From positions 434,001-498,000 of the forward strand of contig JADJWD010000002.1 of assembly GCA_016716535.1 (NCBI GenBank): a stretch of DNA of 64,000 nt, given 5' to 3'. A program made the translations under genes and the position numbers. The notes below the pieces were generated by a model. The model had not been told where the DNA came from and searched no databases. It was given only the letters and a program-made list of their open reading frames with translations. Of this stretch, positions 19,515 through 28,271 are shown piece after piece (the stretch's first letter is position 1; each line of letters starts with the position of its first letter). Origin of the DNA: Betaproteobacteria bacterium. GTDB lineage: Bacteria; Pseudomonadota; Gammaproteobacteria; Burkholderiales; Burkholderiaceae_C.

Positions 19515-21014
19515 TCACAACCACCGCTCCGCCGCCCTCCCCACCGCCTCCTTCACCCGCTGCCACCACCCGCGCTCGCGCCAGGCGCCGAGCGTGATCA
19601 CTTCCGAGCGCTTCACGTCGCGCTCGAACAATCGCTCGAGCTCGGCGCCGAAGTCGTCGCCGAGCACGATGACGTTGATCTCGTTGTTGGCCACGAGGCT
19701 GCGCCAGTCCATGTTGCTCGAGCCGACGGTGGAGAAGACGCCGTCGATGACCGCGGTCTTCGCGTGCATCACCGCGTCGGGCATCTCGTGGATGCGCACG
19801 CCGGCGGCGAGCAGCTGCTCGTAGTACGAGCGTCCGGCGTGCAGCACGAGCGCGAAATCGCTGCGGCCGGGCAGCAGCAAACCCACTTCGACGCCGCGGC
19901 GCGCCGCATCGGCCAGCGCCTGCACCATCTCCTGGCCGGGGGCGAAGTAGGCCATCGAGAGGTGGATGCTGCGCCGGGCCGCCGACACGGCCGCGAGCAG
20001 CGCGTCGTAGATGCGGTTGTCGCTCTCGCGCGGGTCGCTCTCGATGACCTTGACGATGCGTTCGCCAGGGGCGGCGCGTGCCGGCGCGGGCGCCTCGCGG
20101 ATGGCGGCGCCGCAGCCTTGTGAACCCCACACACGCGTGAAGCCGCGCGCGATCGCCTCCACCACCGGGCCTGCGAGTTCGATATGCGTGTCGCGCCAGC
20201 CCTCGTCCTTGGCCTTGTCGTCGGCGTTCTTCGACGAGCCGCCAACGCCCGATGAGCCCGACGACCCCGACGAGCCCGACGAACCTCCCGACGACCCCGA
20301 CGAGTACGCCCGGGCGATGTTGATGCCGCCGGTGAACGCGAGCTCGTTGTCGACGACCAGCACCTTGCGGTGGTTGCGGTGGTTGATGCCCCAGTAGCCG
20401 GGCCGCTCGAGCGGGTTGATCGGGTTGAACTTGCACACCGCCACGCCGGCCGCGGCGAGGTTGTCGAAGAACTTGCCGTCGGTCGTCACCGAGCCGACGG
20501 CGTCGTACAGCACGGCCACCTGCACGCCCTCGCGCGCCTTGGCCGCGAGCAGCCGCGCCATCTCGTCGGCCACCGCGCCGTCGTCGATGATGTAGCTCTC
20601 GAGCAGCACGCGCGTGCGGGCGCGTGCGATCGCCGCCTTCATCGCCGCCAGCGTCGCGGGGCCGTCGACGAGCAGCTTCGTGCGGTTGTCGCGGTAGAGG
20701 TCCACTTCGCCGGTGGCCGCCAGCACGCGCAGATGGTGTTCGACGAGGCTGGCGCGCCCTTCGGCCTTGACGCGCGCCAGCGCCCGCGCTTCGTCGGCGG
20801 GGGCGAGCGTGCCGCGGTCGTCGTGCACTTTGACGGCGGCGGTCTCCGGTCTCATCGCCGCGGCCGGCGCGCGCGGCGGCACGGTGGCCGCGGTGGCGGC
20901 AGCGGTCGCGCCGCCTGCGGCGCCGGGGCCGCGCTGCGGCGTCAGCGCGCAGCCGCCGGCCAGGCCTAACGTGGCCAGCGCGGCTGCCGCGGCTCTCGCG
21001 ATCAGCGCCCACAT
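19515..21014 (-). CDS. cardiolipin synthase-like phospholipase D lipoprotein
   Basis: The 499-residue protein has a lipoprotein signal ending in LGLAGGC (Cys about 20). Two HKD motifs are present: HRKVLVVD near residue 215, followed by TGGINIARAYSSG, and HAKTAVID near residue 417, followed by STVGSSNMDWRS. This is the cardiolipin synthase / PLD pattern. A tract of Ser and Gly about 25 residues long (SSGSSG units) interrupts the chain soon after the first HKD, where other members are compact. The lipobox suggests attachment to the outer or inner membrane facing the periplasm. It is divergent from yihY. A weak sigma-54-like site abuts the start codon. Confidence 0.85.
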   Translation of the reverse strand: MWALIARAAAAALATLGLAGGCALTPQRGPGAAGGATAAATAATVPPRAPAAAMRPETAAVKVHDDRGTLAPADEARALARVKAEGRASLVEHHLRVLAATGEVDLYRDNRTKLLVDGPATLAAMKAAIARARTRVLLESYIIDDGAVADEMARLLAAKAREGVQVAVLYDAVGSVTTDGKFFDNLAAAGVAVCKFNPINPLERPGYWGINHRNHRKVLVVDNELAFTGGINIARAYSSGSSGGSSGSSGSSGSSGVGGSSKNADDKAKDEGWRDTHIELAGPVVEAIARGFTRVWGSQGCGAAIREAPAPARAAPGERIVKVIESDPRESDNRIYDALLAAVSAARRSIHLSMAYFAPGQEMVQALADAARRGVEVGLLLPGRSDFALVLHAGRSYYEQLLAAGVRIHEMPDAVMHAKTAVIDGVFSTVGSSNMDWRSLVANNEINVIVLGDDFGAELERLFERDVKRSEVITLGAWRERGWWQRVKEAVGRAAERWL

Positions 21015-21025
21015 GTCTGGTCCAA

Positions 21026-21041
21026 GGCAACCGGCGGGCCC
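21026..21041 (-). promoter_or_regulatory. weak sigma-54-like -24/-12 site before the PLD gene
   Basis: It reads GGGCCCGCCGGTTGCC, with GG and GC 10 nt apart but A at the fifth position replaced. Only 12 bases separate GC from the ATG, so a transcript would be almost leaderless. I treat it as doubtful. Confidence 0.35.
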
Positions 21042-21047
21042 GCCGAC

Positions 21048-21063
21048 GGGCACCTCTCTTGCT
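21048..21063 (+). promoter_or_regulatory. sigma-54-type promoter of yihY
   Basis: GGGCACCTCTCTTGCT keeps GGCAC and TTGC with correct 10-nt spacing between GG (-24) and GC (-12). The start codon lies 43 bases past GC, leaving room for a leader of about 32 bases. Confidence 0.65.
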
Positions 21064-21105
21064 CGGCGCGGGCGGTCACCTGAAACCAAGCTACGAAAGA
21101 ACCCG

Positions 21106-22065
21106 ATGGGCCCGTTGCGCACTGCCTGGCGTCTGCTGCGTGCCGCAGTGAGCGCCTGGATCGACGACCACGCGCCGAGCATGGGCGCGGCGCTCGCGTA
21201 CTACACGCTGTTCTCGATGGCGCCGCTGTTGTTGATCGCCATCTCGGTGGCCGGATTGGTGTTCGGCGAGCAGGCCGCGCGCGGCGAGGTGATGGAGCAG
21301 ATCGCCGGCCTGATGGGCACCGAGAGCGCGCGCGCCGTCGAGTCGATGCTCGCGAGCCTCAACAAACCGGCGGCCGGCATCGGCGGCACGCTGCTGGGTT
21401 TCGGCGTGCTGCTGATCGGTGCGACGACGGTGTTCGCCGAGTTGCAGTCGGCGCTCGACCGCATCTGGCGCGTGCCGACGCGCGAGCCGCTCGCGGGCTG
21501 GTGGTCGTTCTTGCGCGCGCGGCTCCTGTCGCTGGGCATGGTGCTGGCCACCGGCTTCCTGATCCTCGTGTCGCTCTTGGCCGGCGCGGCGCTGTCGGCC
21601 CTGCACAAGTGGTGGGGGCCATGGTTTGCGGACTGGGCGCGCGTGGCCGAAGCCGTCAACGCGGCGATCAGCTTCTTGCTGGTCACCGTCGTCTTCGCCG
21701 TCATTTACAAGTGGATGCCGCGTACGCACGTGGCGTGGAAGGACGTGTGGATCGGCGCCGTCGTCACCGCGGCGCTGTTCACCGCGGGCAAGAGCCTGAT
21801 CGCCACCTACATCGGCACGAGCGGTGTCGCCTCGGGCTTCGGCGCCGCGGCGTCGCTCGTCGTCGTGCTCGTGTGGGTCTACTACTCGGCGCAGATCTTC
21901 CTGCTCGGCGCCGAGTTCACGTGGGTCTATGCGCTGCGGCACGGCTCGCTGAAGGGCAGCGCGGTGGCCGCGGCGGCGTTGGAGCCAACGAGTGCGCCAA
22001 CGAACGCGCCGGCACAGCCCGCGCCAGTCAACGCGAACCGCGACCCGCGCCCTGCGGCTGGTTGA
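21106..22065 (+). CDS. yihY: YihY/UPF0761 family inner membrane protein
   Basis: The 319-residue protein has about six membrane segments (around 35-60, 95-115, 140-165, 185-205, 215-235, 250-275). The family motifs AALAYYTLFSMAPLL, LQSALDRIWRVP and VASGFGAAASLVVVLVWVYYSAQIFLLGAEF are present. Members were once misnamed ribonuclease BN; no activity is established and transport or envelope roles are assumed. The ATG at 21106 is preceded by GAAAGAA. The C-terminal 13 codons overlap the convergent SDR gene by 38 bases. It is divergent from the PLD gene and has its own sigma-54-like promoter. Confidence 0.9.
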   Translation: MGPLRTAWRLLRAAVSAWIDDHAPSMGAALAYYTLFSMAPLLLIAISVAGLVFGEQAARGEVMEQIAGLMGTESARAVESMLASLNKPAAGIGGTLLGFGVLLIGATTVFAELQSALDRIWRVPTREPLAGWWSFLRARLLSLGMVLATGFLILVSLLAGAALSALHKWWGPWFADWARVAEAVNAAISFLLVTVVFAVIYKWMPRTHVAWKDVWIGAVVTAALFTAGKSLIATYIGTSGVASGFGAAASLVVVLVWVYYSAQIFLLGAEFTWVYALRHGSLKGSAVAAAALEPTSAPTNAPAQPAPVNANRDPRPAAG

Positions 22066-22900
22066 GCTTGCGGTTGGCCTCGGCCAGCACCGAGGGCGGC
22101 GTCACGCCGGCGGTGGCCACCTGCACCTTGTTCTTCAGGCCGGTGACGACGCGCGCATCGCCTTCCATCATCGCCTCGAAGCCGGCGCGCGCCACCGCGG
22201 CCGGGTCGTCCTTGTCGCCGTGGTTGACGCGCGTGTCCTGCAAGCCCGCGCGCTCGAAGAACTCGGTGTCGGTCGGGCCCGGCATCAGCACGGTGACGCT
22301 GATGCCGCTGTCCTTCAGTTCGTTGCGCAGCGCATAGGCGAACGAATCGATGAACGCCTTGCTGCCGTGGTAGACGGCCTGGAAGGCGCCGGGCGTCACG
22401 CCGGCGATCGAGCCGGTGATCAGGATGCGCCCGCGGCTCGCCTGGCGCATGCGCGGCAGCAGGCGGTGGATCAACTCGAGCGTGCCGGTGACGTTGGTGT
22501 CGATGACGTGCCGCGCGGCGGCGAACTCCTGCTCGGCGAACGCCCCGCCCAGGCCGTGCCCGGCGTTGGCCAGCAGCAGTTCGACCGGCCGTTCGGCGCA
22601 CGCGTCGGCCAGTTGGGCAACGCCGGCCGGCGTCGCCAGGTCGAGGCACAACGCCGTGACGCCGACGCCGTGGTTGCGCAGCACTTCGGCGGCACGGTCC
22701 AGCTCGCGCGGCTGGTCGGCGGCGATCAGCAGATCGTGGCCGTGCTCTGCGCACAGATGCGCCAGCGCCAGGCCGATGCCCGACGAGGCGCCGGTGACCA
22801 GCGCGAGCGGCCGCACCACGGTGGAAGTGGGCGCGGAATCTGCAGCAGGAGCGGCAGCAGAAGCGGGAACAGAAGCGGGAGCGGAGGGCGGCAACGTCAT
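22028..22900 (-). CDS. short-chain dehydrogenase/reductase (SDR)
   Basis: The 290-residue classical SDR has the cofactor motif TGASSGIG near residue 38, NAG (LLANAGHG), the catalytic Ser in ITGSIAG and YxxxK in YHGSKAF, followed by VLMPGPTDTEFF. The first 28 residues are Ala/Pro/Ser-rich. Its likely role is NAD(P)-dependent oxidoreduction of an unknown substrate; the GPTDTEFFERA pattern resembles DltE/YqjQ-type SDRs. The ATG overlaps the kinase stop (ATGA), so expression is coupled to the hybrid kinase upstream and hence to its sigma-54-like promoter. It is convergent with yihY. Confidence 0.87.
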   Translation of the reverse strand: MTLPPSAPASVPASAAAPAADSAPTSTVVRPLALVTGASSGIGLALAHLCAEHGHDLLIAADQPRELDRAAEVLRNHGVGVTALCLDLATPAGVAQLADACAERPVELLLANAGHGLGGAFAEQEFAAARHVIDTNVTGTLELIHRLLPRMRQASRGRILITGSIAGVTPGAFQAVYHGSKAFIDSFAYALRNELKDSGISVTVLMPGPTDTEFFERAGLQDTRVNHGDKDDPAAVARAGFEAMMEGDARVVTGLKNKVQVATAGVTPPSVLAEANRKLNQPQGAGRGSR

Positions 22901-25900
22901 GCCGGCGGCGCGGCAATCGCCGCGCCCGCGCCCGCGTGGGTGCCCGCGTTCTCGTTCATGTTCGTATTCACGTTCGCGCCCGACGGCCCGGCTGCGGCCA
23001 GCAGGCGGCCCAGCGTCGGCAGGTCGACCGGCTTGACGAGGTGGCCGTCGAAGCCGGCCTCGCTGGACAGGCGCCGGTCCTCGTCCTGCCCCCAGCCCGT
23101 GACGGCGACGATCACCGTGCCGGCGCTCCACGGCTCGCCGCGGATCGCGCGGCAGGCGGCGTGGCCGTCCTGCTTGGGCAGGCCGATGTCCATCAGGATC
23201 ACCTGCGGGCGGAACTGCCGCGCCACCTCGACCGCGGCCTCGCCGTCGTGCGCCATGCGCGTCTCGCAGCCGCCCAGCCGCAGCAGCTCGGCGAGCGTCT
23301 GCGCGCTGTCGTGGTTGTCGTCGACGACGAGCACGCGCTGCCCCGGCGCAAGGCCATGGCCGGCGCGCACGCTGCCGTTGTTGTCCGGCACGGGTTCGTC
23401 GACGAGTCCCTCGGTGTCGGCGAACTCGGGCCGTTGATCGGCGTCGCTCCCGACATCGCGCCCCGCATCGCCGTCGCCAACGTGCACCGCCACCTCGTCA
23501 CGCCACAGCGCCGGCAGCCGCACGGTGAAGACGCTGCCGCGGTCGACGCCTTCGCTGTGCGCGGTGACTCGCCCGCCGTGCAACTCGACGATGAAGCGCA
23601 CCAGCGACAACCCGATGCCGAGCCCGCCGCCGCTGTCGCCGCTGGGGCGGCTGGCCTGGGTAAACATGTCGAAGACGTTGCCCAGCATCTCCGGCGCGAT
23701 GCCGATGCCGTTGTCGGCCACCGTCACCACCGCCTCGTCGCCGACACGCTGCGCCTCGATGCGGATGCGCCCGTGCGGCCGCGTGTACTTGCAGGCGTTG
23801 GTCAGCAGGTTGCCGAACACCTGCGTCAGGCGCACCGCGTCGGCACGCAGGCGGATCGGCTCCGGCGGCAGCACCACCTCCAGGCGATGGCCGGCGCGCG
23901 TGGCGTGGGGCTGCGCCGCCTCGATCGCCTGCTGCAGCAACAGCGCCAGGTCCACCGGCGCCGGTCGCAGCTCGAGCTTGCCGTGCGTGATCCGGCCCAC
24001 GTCGAGCAGGTCGTCGACCAGCCGCTCCATCTGCCGCATCTGCCGCTCGAGCACCAGGCGCGACTGCTCGATCAGCGCCGTGTTGCCGCGCGCACGGCGG
24101 ATCAGCTCGAGCGCGTTCTTCATCGGCGCCAGCGGGTTGCGCAGTTCGTGCGACAGCGTCGCGAGGAAGACGTCCTTGCGGCGGTCGGCGTCCTTCAGCG
24201 TCGCCTCGATCTGGCGCGCCGCGGTCACGTCCAGCGTCGTGCCGGTGACGAAGCGCACGAGCCCGCGCGCGTCGGTGCGCGCCGTCTCCACCGAGCGCAG
24301 CGTGCGCACCTCGCCGTCGTTGCGCCGGCGGATGCGGAACTCGCGGCTGCTGCGCCCGGCGCTGCGCACCGTCTCGGCGAGTGTCGCCTCCTGCTGCGGC
24401 AAATCTTCGGGCAGCACGGCGCGGCGCCAGTCGTCGTGGGCGACAAAACCGTCGGCGGTGGGCTCGATGCCGTAGATGCGGAACATCTGCGCCGTCCAGC
24501 GGCTGCGCCCGGTCGTCGGGTCCCACTCCCAGATGCCGACGCCGGTGGCCTCGGTGGCCAGCTGCACGCGCTGCGCCGTCTGGCGCAGCTCCTCCTCGGC
24601 GGCCTTGCGCTCGCTCACGTCCTGCGTCGAGACGACCCAGCCGATGATCTGCCCGGCGTCGTTGCGGTCGGGCACGTAGACGATGTGCAGCCAGCGCGCT
24701 CCGGCATGCGCCAGCGGCAACTCGGCTTCGAACTCGACGCGCTCGCCGTCGAGCACGCGCTGGATGTACGGGCGCACCTTCTCGACCGACGCCTCGCCCA
24801 GCACCTCGGCCAGCGAGCGGCCGACGATCTGCGGCACCGGCAGGCCCACGAGCTTGGCGTACGCGGTGTTCGCCGACACGTAGCGCAGGTCGCGGCTCTT
24901 GCGCACGAGCCCGGTCGACGCGGTGTCGAGAAAGCGGCGCAGGCTCGCCTGGCTGTCGCGCAGCGTGGCCGTGCGTTCGGCGACGCGCGCCTCGAGGTCG
25001 GCGTTCAGCCGCGTCAACTGGCCGAGCACCCGCCGGTGCTCCAGCGACACGGCGGCCACCAGCAGCGTGCAGATCGCGCAGATGCCGAGGAACGTCTGCA
25101 GCAGCACGACACCGTCGATCGCCACCACCGGCGAGACGGCGAACGCGCCGATGCCGAGCGCAGTGGCCTGCGCGATCACCAGCGCGACGAAGCCGATGCC
25201 GACCGCCGCGCCCTGCAACTGGAAGCGCGCCGCGCCCCACAGCAGCAGCGGCAGCATCAGGTACACCGTGGGGAGCAGGCCGACGAGGAACAGCACCGCC
25301 ATCGTCAGCAGCGCCGCGGCGAGCAGCGCCGCCTCGAACTGCCGCGGCCCGGGCACGTGCGCGCGCTGCTGCCAGGCGCGCACGGCGACGAAGGTCAGCG
25401 GCGTGGAGACGAGCATCCCCGTCGCGTCGCCCAGCCACACCAGCAGCCACGCGGTGGAGAGCACGTGCTTGCCGATCCAGGCATCGGTGCCGGCGATGAC
25501 GCTGGCGCTGATCATCGGCGCCAGCACGGCGCCGAACAGCACGAAGGCGCCGAATTCGCGCGGCGACTCGAGCCTGAACGCGGTGCCGCCGAAGCGCAGG
25601 ATCAGCGCCGCGGCGACGAGCGCCTCGAGCGCGTTGCCGCTGAAGTACACCAGCGCCAGCGGCAGCGGGTTCTTGAACCACAGCGCGTTGCAGGTCAGCT
25701 CGGCCAGGCCCGCGGCCAGCACCCACCACGCCCAGCTCGCGCGCGGCGAAAGCAGCAACAGCGCCAGCAGGATGCCCACCGGCGGCCACCAGGTGATGGC
25801 GACGTTCGGGATCAGCGCCAGGCCCTGCCCGAAGCCACCGGCCAGCACCGAGGCGGCGTAGAAGACGAAGATGCCGGCGACGGTCGGGTGGCGGGCGCGC

Positions 25901-26007
25901 GGGCGCGCCGGGACGTGACCCGCGTGCCCTGCCTGCGCACGCGTGCCGGTGCCGGCCGCGGGCCGGGATTCAGTCGACGCGACGACGCGGACGCCCTGCG
26001 GCGACAT
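22897..26007 (-). CDS. MASE1-PAS-PAS hybrid sensor histidine kinase with C-terminal receiver
   Basis: The protein has 1036 residues. Order: a polar N-terminus; a MASE1-like integral membrane sensor of about eight helices (residues 45-330, with ITWWPPVGILLALLLL and NALEALVAAALILRF); a coiled coil; two PAS/PAC domains (about 365-480 and 490-610); HisKA with phospho-acceptor His in LSHELRNPLAPMKN; an HATPase domain (NLLTNACKYTRP, DNGIGI, GLGIGLSLVRF); and a receiver (VLVVDDNHDSAQTL, phospho-Asp in LMDIGLP, VTGWG). No output domain follows, so it must act through a separate regulator. The SDR gene is translationally coupled. A GGAGGAG ribosome site and a sigma-54-like promoter precede it. Confidence 0.9.
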   Translation of the reverse strand: MSPQGVRVVASTESRPAAGTGTRAQAGHAGHVPARPRARHPTVAGIFVFYAASVLAGGFGQGLALIPNVAITWWPPVGILLALLLLSPRASWAWWVLAAGLAELTCNALWFKNPLPLALVYFSGNALEALVAAALILRFGGTAFRLESPREFGAFVLFGAVLAPMISASVIAGTDAWIGKHVLSTAWLLVWLGDATGMLVSTPLTFVAVRAWQQRAHVPGPRQFEAALLAAALLTMAVLFLVGLLPTVYLMLPLLLWGAARFQLQGAAVGIGFVALVIAQATALGIGAFAVSPVVAIDGVVLLQTFLGICAICTLLVAAVSLEHRRVLGQLTRLNADLEARVAERTATLRDSQASLRRFLDTASTGLVRKSRDLRYVSANTAYAKLVGLPVPQIVGRSLAEVLGEASVEKVRPYIQRVLDGERVEFEAELPLAHAGARWLHIVYVPDRNDAGQIIGWVVSTQDVSERKAAEEELRQTAQRVQLATEATGVGIWEWDPTTGRSRWTAQMFRIYGIEPTADGFVAHDDWRRAVLPEDLPQQEATLAETVRSAGRSSREFRIRRRNDGEVRTLRSVETARTDARGLVRFVTGTTLDVTAARQIEATLKDADRRKDVFLATLSHELRNPLAPMKNALELIRRARGNTALIEQSRLVLERQMRQMERLVDDLLDVGRITHGKLELRPAPVDLALLLQQAIEAAQPHATRAGHRLEVVLPPEPIRLRADAVRLTQVFGNLLTNACKYTRPHGRIRIEAQRVGDEAVVTVADNGIGIAPEMLGNVFDMFTQASRPSGDSGGGLGIGLSLVRFIVELHGGRVTAHSEGVDRGSVFTVRLPALWRDEVAVHVGDGDAGRDVGSDADQRPEFADTEGLVDEPVPDNNGSVRAGHGLAPGQRVLVVDDNHDSAQTLAELLRLGGCETRMAHDGEAAVEVARQFRPQVILMDIGLPKQDGHAACRAIRGEPWSAGTVIVAVTGWGQDEDRRLSSEAGFDGHLVKPVDLPTLGRLLAAAGPSGANVNTNMNENAGTHAGAGAAIAAPPA

Positions 26008-26046
26008 GGGCTCGATCTCCTCCGTGAGTCAGCGAAGCGGGGCAAG

Positions 26047-26062
26047 GGCAAGCGATGTGCCT
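26047..26062 (-). promoter_or_regulatory. sigma-54-type promoter of the MASE1 kinase-SDR operon
   Basis: AGGCACATCGCTTGCC read on the minus strand has GGCAC and TTGC with 10-nt GG-GC spacing. GC lies 40 bases before the ATG at 26007, with GGAGGAG between. Confidence 0.7.
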
Positions 26063-26141
26063 GGGTGGGGCTGCCGGGGTGAAACGGACGGCGCGGGACC
26101 CGCTGTTGCCACGTGGCTGCTTCCATCTCGGCTTCATCGCC

Positions 26142-26157
26142 GGGCACGCCGCTTGCC
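26142..26157 (+). promoter_or_regulatory. sigma-54-type promoter of the small YqjD-like gene
   Basis: GGGCACGCCGCTTGCC matches the consensus at every position except the first. GC lies 45 bases before the GTG at 26202. Confidence 0.75.
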
Positions 26158-26201
26158 CCATCACCGTTGAAGTCGCTGTCATCGCTTCGGAGAACGTTCC
26201 C

Positions 26202-26507
26202 GTGAGAACCATCAGTTCACATCCGTTCCAAGGCACCGCAGAGTCGGCCCGGCACGGCGCCCACCAGGCGTACGACGCCGCGGCCGGCCAGGCGGCCACG
26301 CTGCGCGATCGGGCCATGCCCACGATCCGGCGCGCCGCGCACTCGCTGGCCGATGGCGCCACCGAGATGCGCTGGGCTGCCCGCCGCGCTTCGTACCGCG
26401 GCGTCGACTACATGCGCGAGCACCCGGTGCCTTCGGCGCTGATGGTCGGCGCGGCCGCCGCCCTTGTCTTCATCGCGCTTCGCGCCTGGGCTTTGCATGA
26501 ACGTTGA
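26202..26507 (+). CDS. small YqjD/ElaB-like (DUF883-type) membrane protein
   Basis: From a GTG at 26202 the protein has 101 residues: an amphipathic helical N-terminal part rich in Ala, Arg and His, the motif REHPVPSALMVG and a single C-terminal membrane helix (SALMVGAAAALVFIALRAWAL). The arrangement is that of YqjD/ElaB proteins, which bind ribosomes at the inner membrane in stationary phase in E. coli. GGAG lies 11 bases before the GTG. In-frame upstream codons would overlap the promoter site and are rejected. The next gene overlaps it by 11 bases. Confidence 0.75.
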   Translation: MRTISSHPFQGTAESARHGAHQAYDAAAGQAATLRDRAMPTIRRAAHSLADGATEMRWAARRASYRGVDYMREHPVPSALMVGAAAALVFIALRAWALHER

Positions 26508-27006
26508 TACGCCGACGCAGCAGCGCGCCAATCCTCTGCGGCGCTGGTTCTCGCCCGCGCAGGCGGCACCGCCGCCCGAGGACGCCGAGCGCCAGGCGCT
26601 GCTCGAGCAGCTGCGCGCGCTGCGGCTCGAGCTGCAAAGCCTGTTCACGCAGGTGGCCGGCCACCGCGGCAGCCCGCGGTTGCAGCGGCGTTTGCTGCAA
26701 GAGGTGGCATTGGCGCTCGAGCTGGACGAGGCCGTGCTGTTGCCGGCGCTGCGCGACGCGCACGCCGCGCCGCAGCGCGCGATCGGCGCCGCCGAGATCG
26801 ACGTCGAGGTGCTGCGCGACCTGTCCCAGCAGTACGAGAACGAGCCCGAGATGCTCGGCAGTTCGGCGCGCATGCACCTGCGCACGATGGACCTCCTGCT
26901 GCGCAGCCCCGCCGCCGAGCACGACCTCGACTGGGCGCGCGCGCACCGCGAGGCGAGCGAGTTGATCGAGCGCTGGCAGCGGGATCTGGACGGGGCGGGG
27001 GACTAG
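26497..27006 (+). CDS. hypothetical helical protein, co-transcribed with the YqjD-like gene
   Basis: The 169-residue soluble protein has no membrane segment. After a Pro-rich start it is almost entirely alpha-helical with many Leu, Glu and Arg (RQALLEQLRALRLELQSLFTQV, EVALALELDEAVLLPALRDA). Its helix pattern resembles a hemerythrin-type four-helix bundle. Of the metal-binding His residues only scattered ones remain, so a metal site is doubtful. It overlaps the previous gene by 11 bases. The TAG stop at 27004-27006 lies inside the left arm of a large palindrome (27003-27277), so the original C-terminus may have been cut by insertion of that element. Function unknown. Confidence 0.6.
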   Translation: MNVDTPTQQRANPLRRWFSPAQAAPPPEDAERQALLEQLRALRLELQSLFTQVAGHRGSPRLQRRLLQEVALALELDEAVLLPALRDAHAAPQRAIGAAEIDVEVLRDLSQQYENEPEMLGSSARMHLRTMDLLLRSPAAEHDLDWARAHREASELIERWQRDLDGAGD

Positions 27007-27277
27007 GAGCCTGCGCGGCAGAAATCCAGGCCCGCGCCGGGGCGAGTCAGGGCGTCGGGCAAGGCGCGCGCGAGGCGTGGGGCCGCGCCCCCACAACGAG
27101 CGCGCAACGCCGCCCGGCGCCCTGAATCGCCCCGGCCCTTCGGGTTGGAGCCGCAAGGGGGCGCATGCGTCGTTGCGACGCTTGCCCGGGCGGCCAGCCC
27201 GGGCAGCGCGTCGCGCCTAGCCTGCGCCCCCTTGCGGATCCAACGCGGGCCTGGATCTCTGCCGCGCAGGCTCCTAG
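27003..27277. repeat. 275-bp nested palindromic element with three long stems
   Basis: Outer arms 27003-27036 and 27244-27277 are 34-base inverted repeats with one mismatch, both ending in CTAG. Inside lie two further hairpins. One pairs 27037-27060 with 27112-27135 (22 of 24 bases) and continues inward. The other pairs 27145-27165 with 27223-27243 (20 of 21) and contains a smaller GCCCGGGC stem. The whole would fold as a three-way junction in either strand. It fills the space between two convergent genes and has no coding capacity. It may be a miniature mobile element or a bidirectional terminator. Confidence 0.8.
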
Positions 27278-27317
27278 GCCCCGTTGCCCGGTGGCGCGTC
27301 GCCACGCGGGTTTGCGT

Positions 27318-28271
27318 TCACCCCTTCGGCGCCGCATCCCTCAACAGCACCACCTGCCTTCGCGGCAACTCGCGTTCGAGCAGCTCGATCCACGCGCGGC
27401 AAAGGTCTTCGTGGCGGATGTCGACCGGGTGCAGGTCCAGACGCAGCAGCTCGTGGTGTTCGCTGAAACGCGACATCGCGCGCACCCAGGCCATCGAGAC
27501 GGCGCGGCGCCAGGCGTTGCGCGGGCTGAAGCCGAGCGCGTGGGCGCTGACCTCCTTGCCGCTGGGCATCGCGACGATGCGCCCGGGCGTGCAGACGTAG
27601 TCAAAGCCGGCCTTGCGCAAAGCCAGCCACGCAGCGTCGTTCAGCAGCCACGCCGGCGGCACGAAGCCAGTGGCGTTCAGGCCGTGCACGCGCGCCCAGG
27701 TCTGCGCCACGCGCAGGCGGCGCGCGGCTTCGGCCAGCGTCAGCGCGGCGAACTCCCCCTCGCCCGACGTGAAGTAGAAGTCGCGCTCGAAGAAGGCCAG
27801 CGGACCGTTGCGCGGCGCTTCGTCCAGGTGCGTCAGGCCGTGCAGCGCCAGTTCGTGGCCGGCGCTTTGCAGCCGCTGCAGCCACAGCAGGTAGTCCGGC
27901 GGCATGCACGGGTTGCCGTGCCAGCCGGGCACGACCAAGAGCGTCACGCGCAGGCGCGTGCGTGTCTCCTGCGCCAGCCGGCACAACATCACCAGCGTGC
28001 GGCGGCAGTCGTCCCACTGCGGCGGCGCCACGTCGTGCAGCACGACGCAAAGACGCCCGCACGTCGTGGCGCTGCTGCCGGGGTGCGAGGTGCCGGCGTT
28101 GTTGCCGGCCTGCGGCTCGAGCGAGGCGCGCGCGGCGCCAGGCGGCGCAAAGCGCGGCGAAACGCGGCCGGTATAGCCGGCGTAACCCAGGCGGCCGGCC
28201 AGGCCGGCCGTGGCTCGCGCCAGCGGGGCGCGCAACGGCGCGCGCAAGGTCTGCTCGAAGGTCGGATTCAT
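27318..28271 (-). CDS. DUF2334 / polysaccharide deacetylase-like protein
   Basis: The 317-residue protein has the fold marks of carbohydrate-esterase-like enzymes: an early Asp pair site VVLHDVAPPQWDDC, then VVPGWHGNP, then ELALHGLTHLDE (metal-binding His-x3-His type) and a late LDLHPVDIRHEDLC. This is the DUF2334 pattern. It probably removes an acyl group from, or cleaves, an envelope or exported glycan; the substrate is not known. The first 60 residues are variable and lack a clear signal. Its ATG overlaps the stop of the upstream GT4 gene (ATGA). It is the last gene of the glycan run and ends 40 bases from the palindromic element. Confidence 0.8.
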   Translation of the reverse strand: MNPTFEQTLRAPLRAPLARATAGLAGRLGYAGYTGRVSPRFAPPGAARASLEPQAGNNAGTSHPGSSATTCGRLCVVLHDVAPPQWDDCRRTLVMLCRLAQETRTRLRVTLLVVPGWHGNPCMPPDYLLWLQRLQSAGHELALHGLTHLDEAPRNGPLAFFERDFYFTSGEGEFAALTLAEAARRLRVAQTWARVHGLNATGFVPPAWLLNDAAWLALRKAGFDYVCTPGRIVAMPSGKEVSAHALGFSPRNAWRRAVSMAWVRAMSRFSEHHELLRLDLHPVDIRHEDLCRAWIELLERELPRRQVVLLRDAAPKG

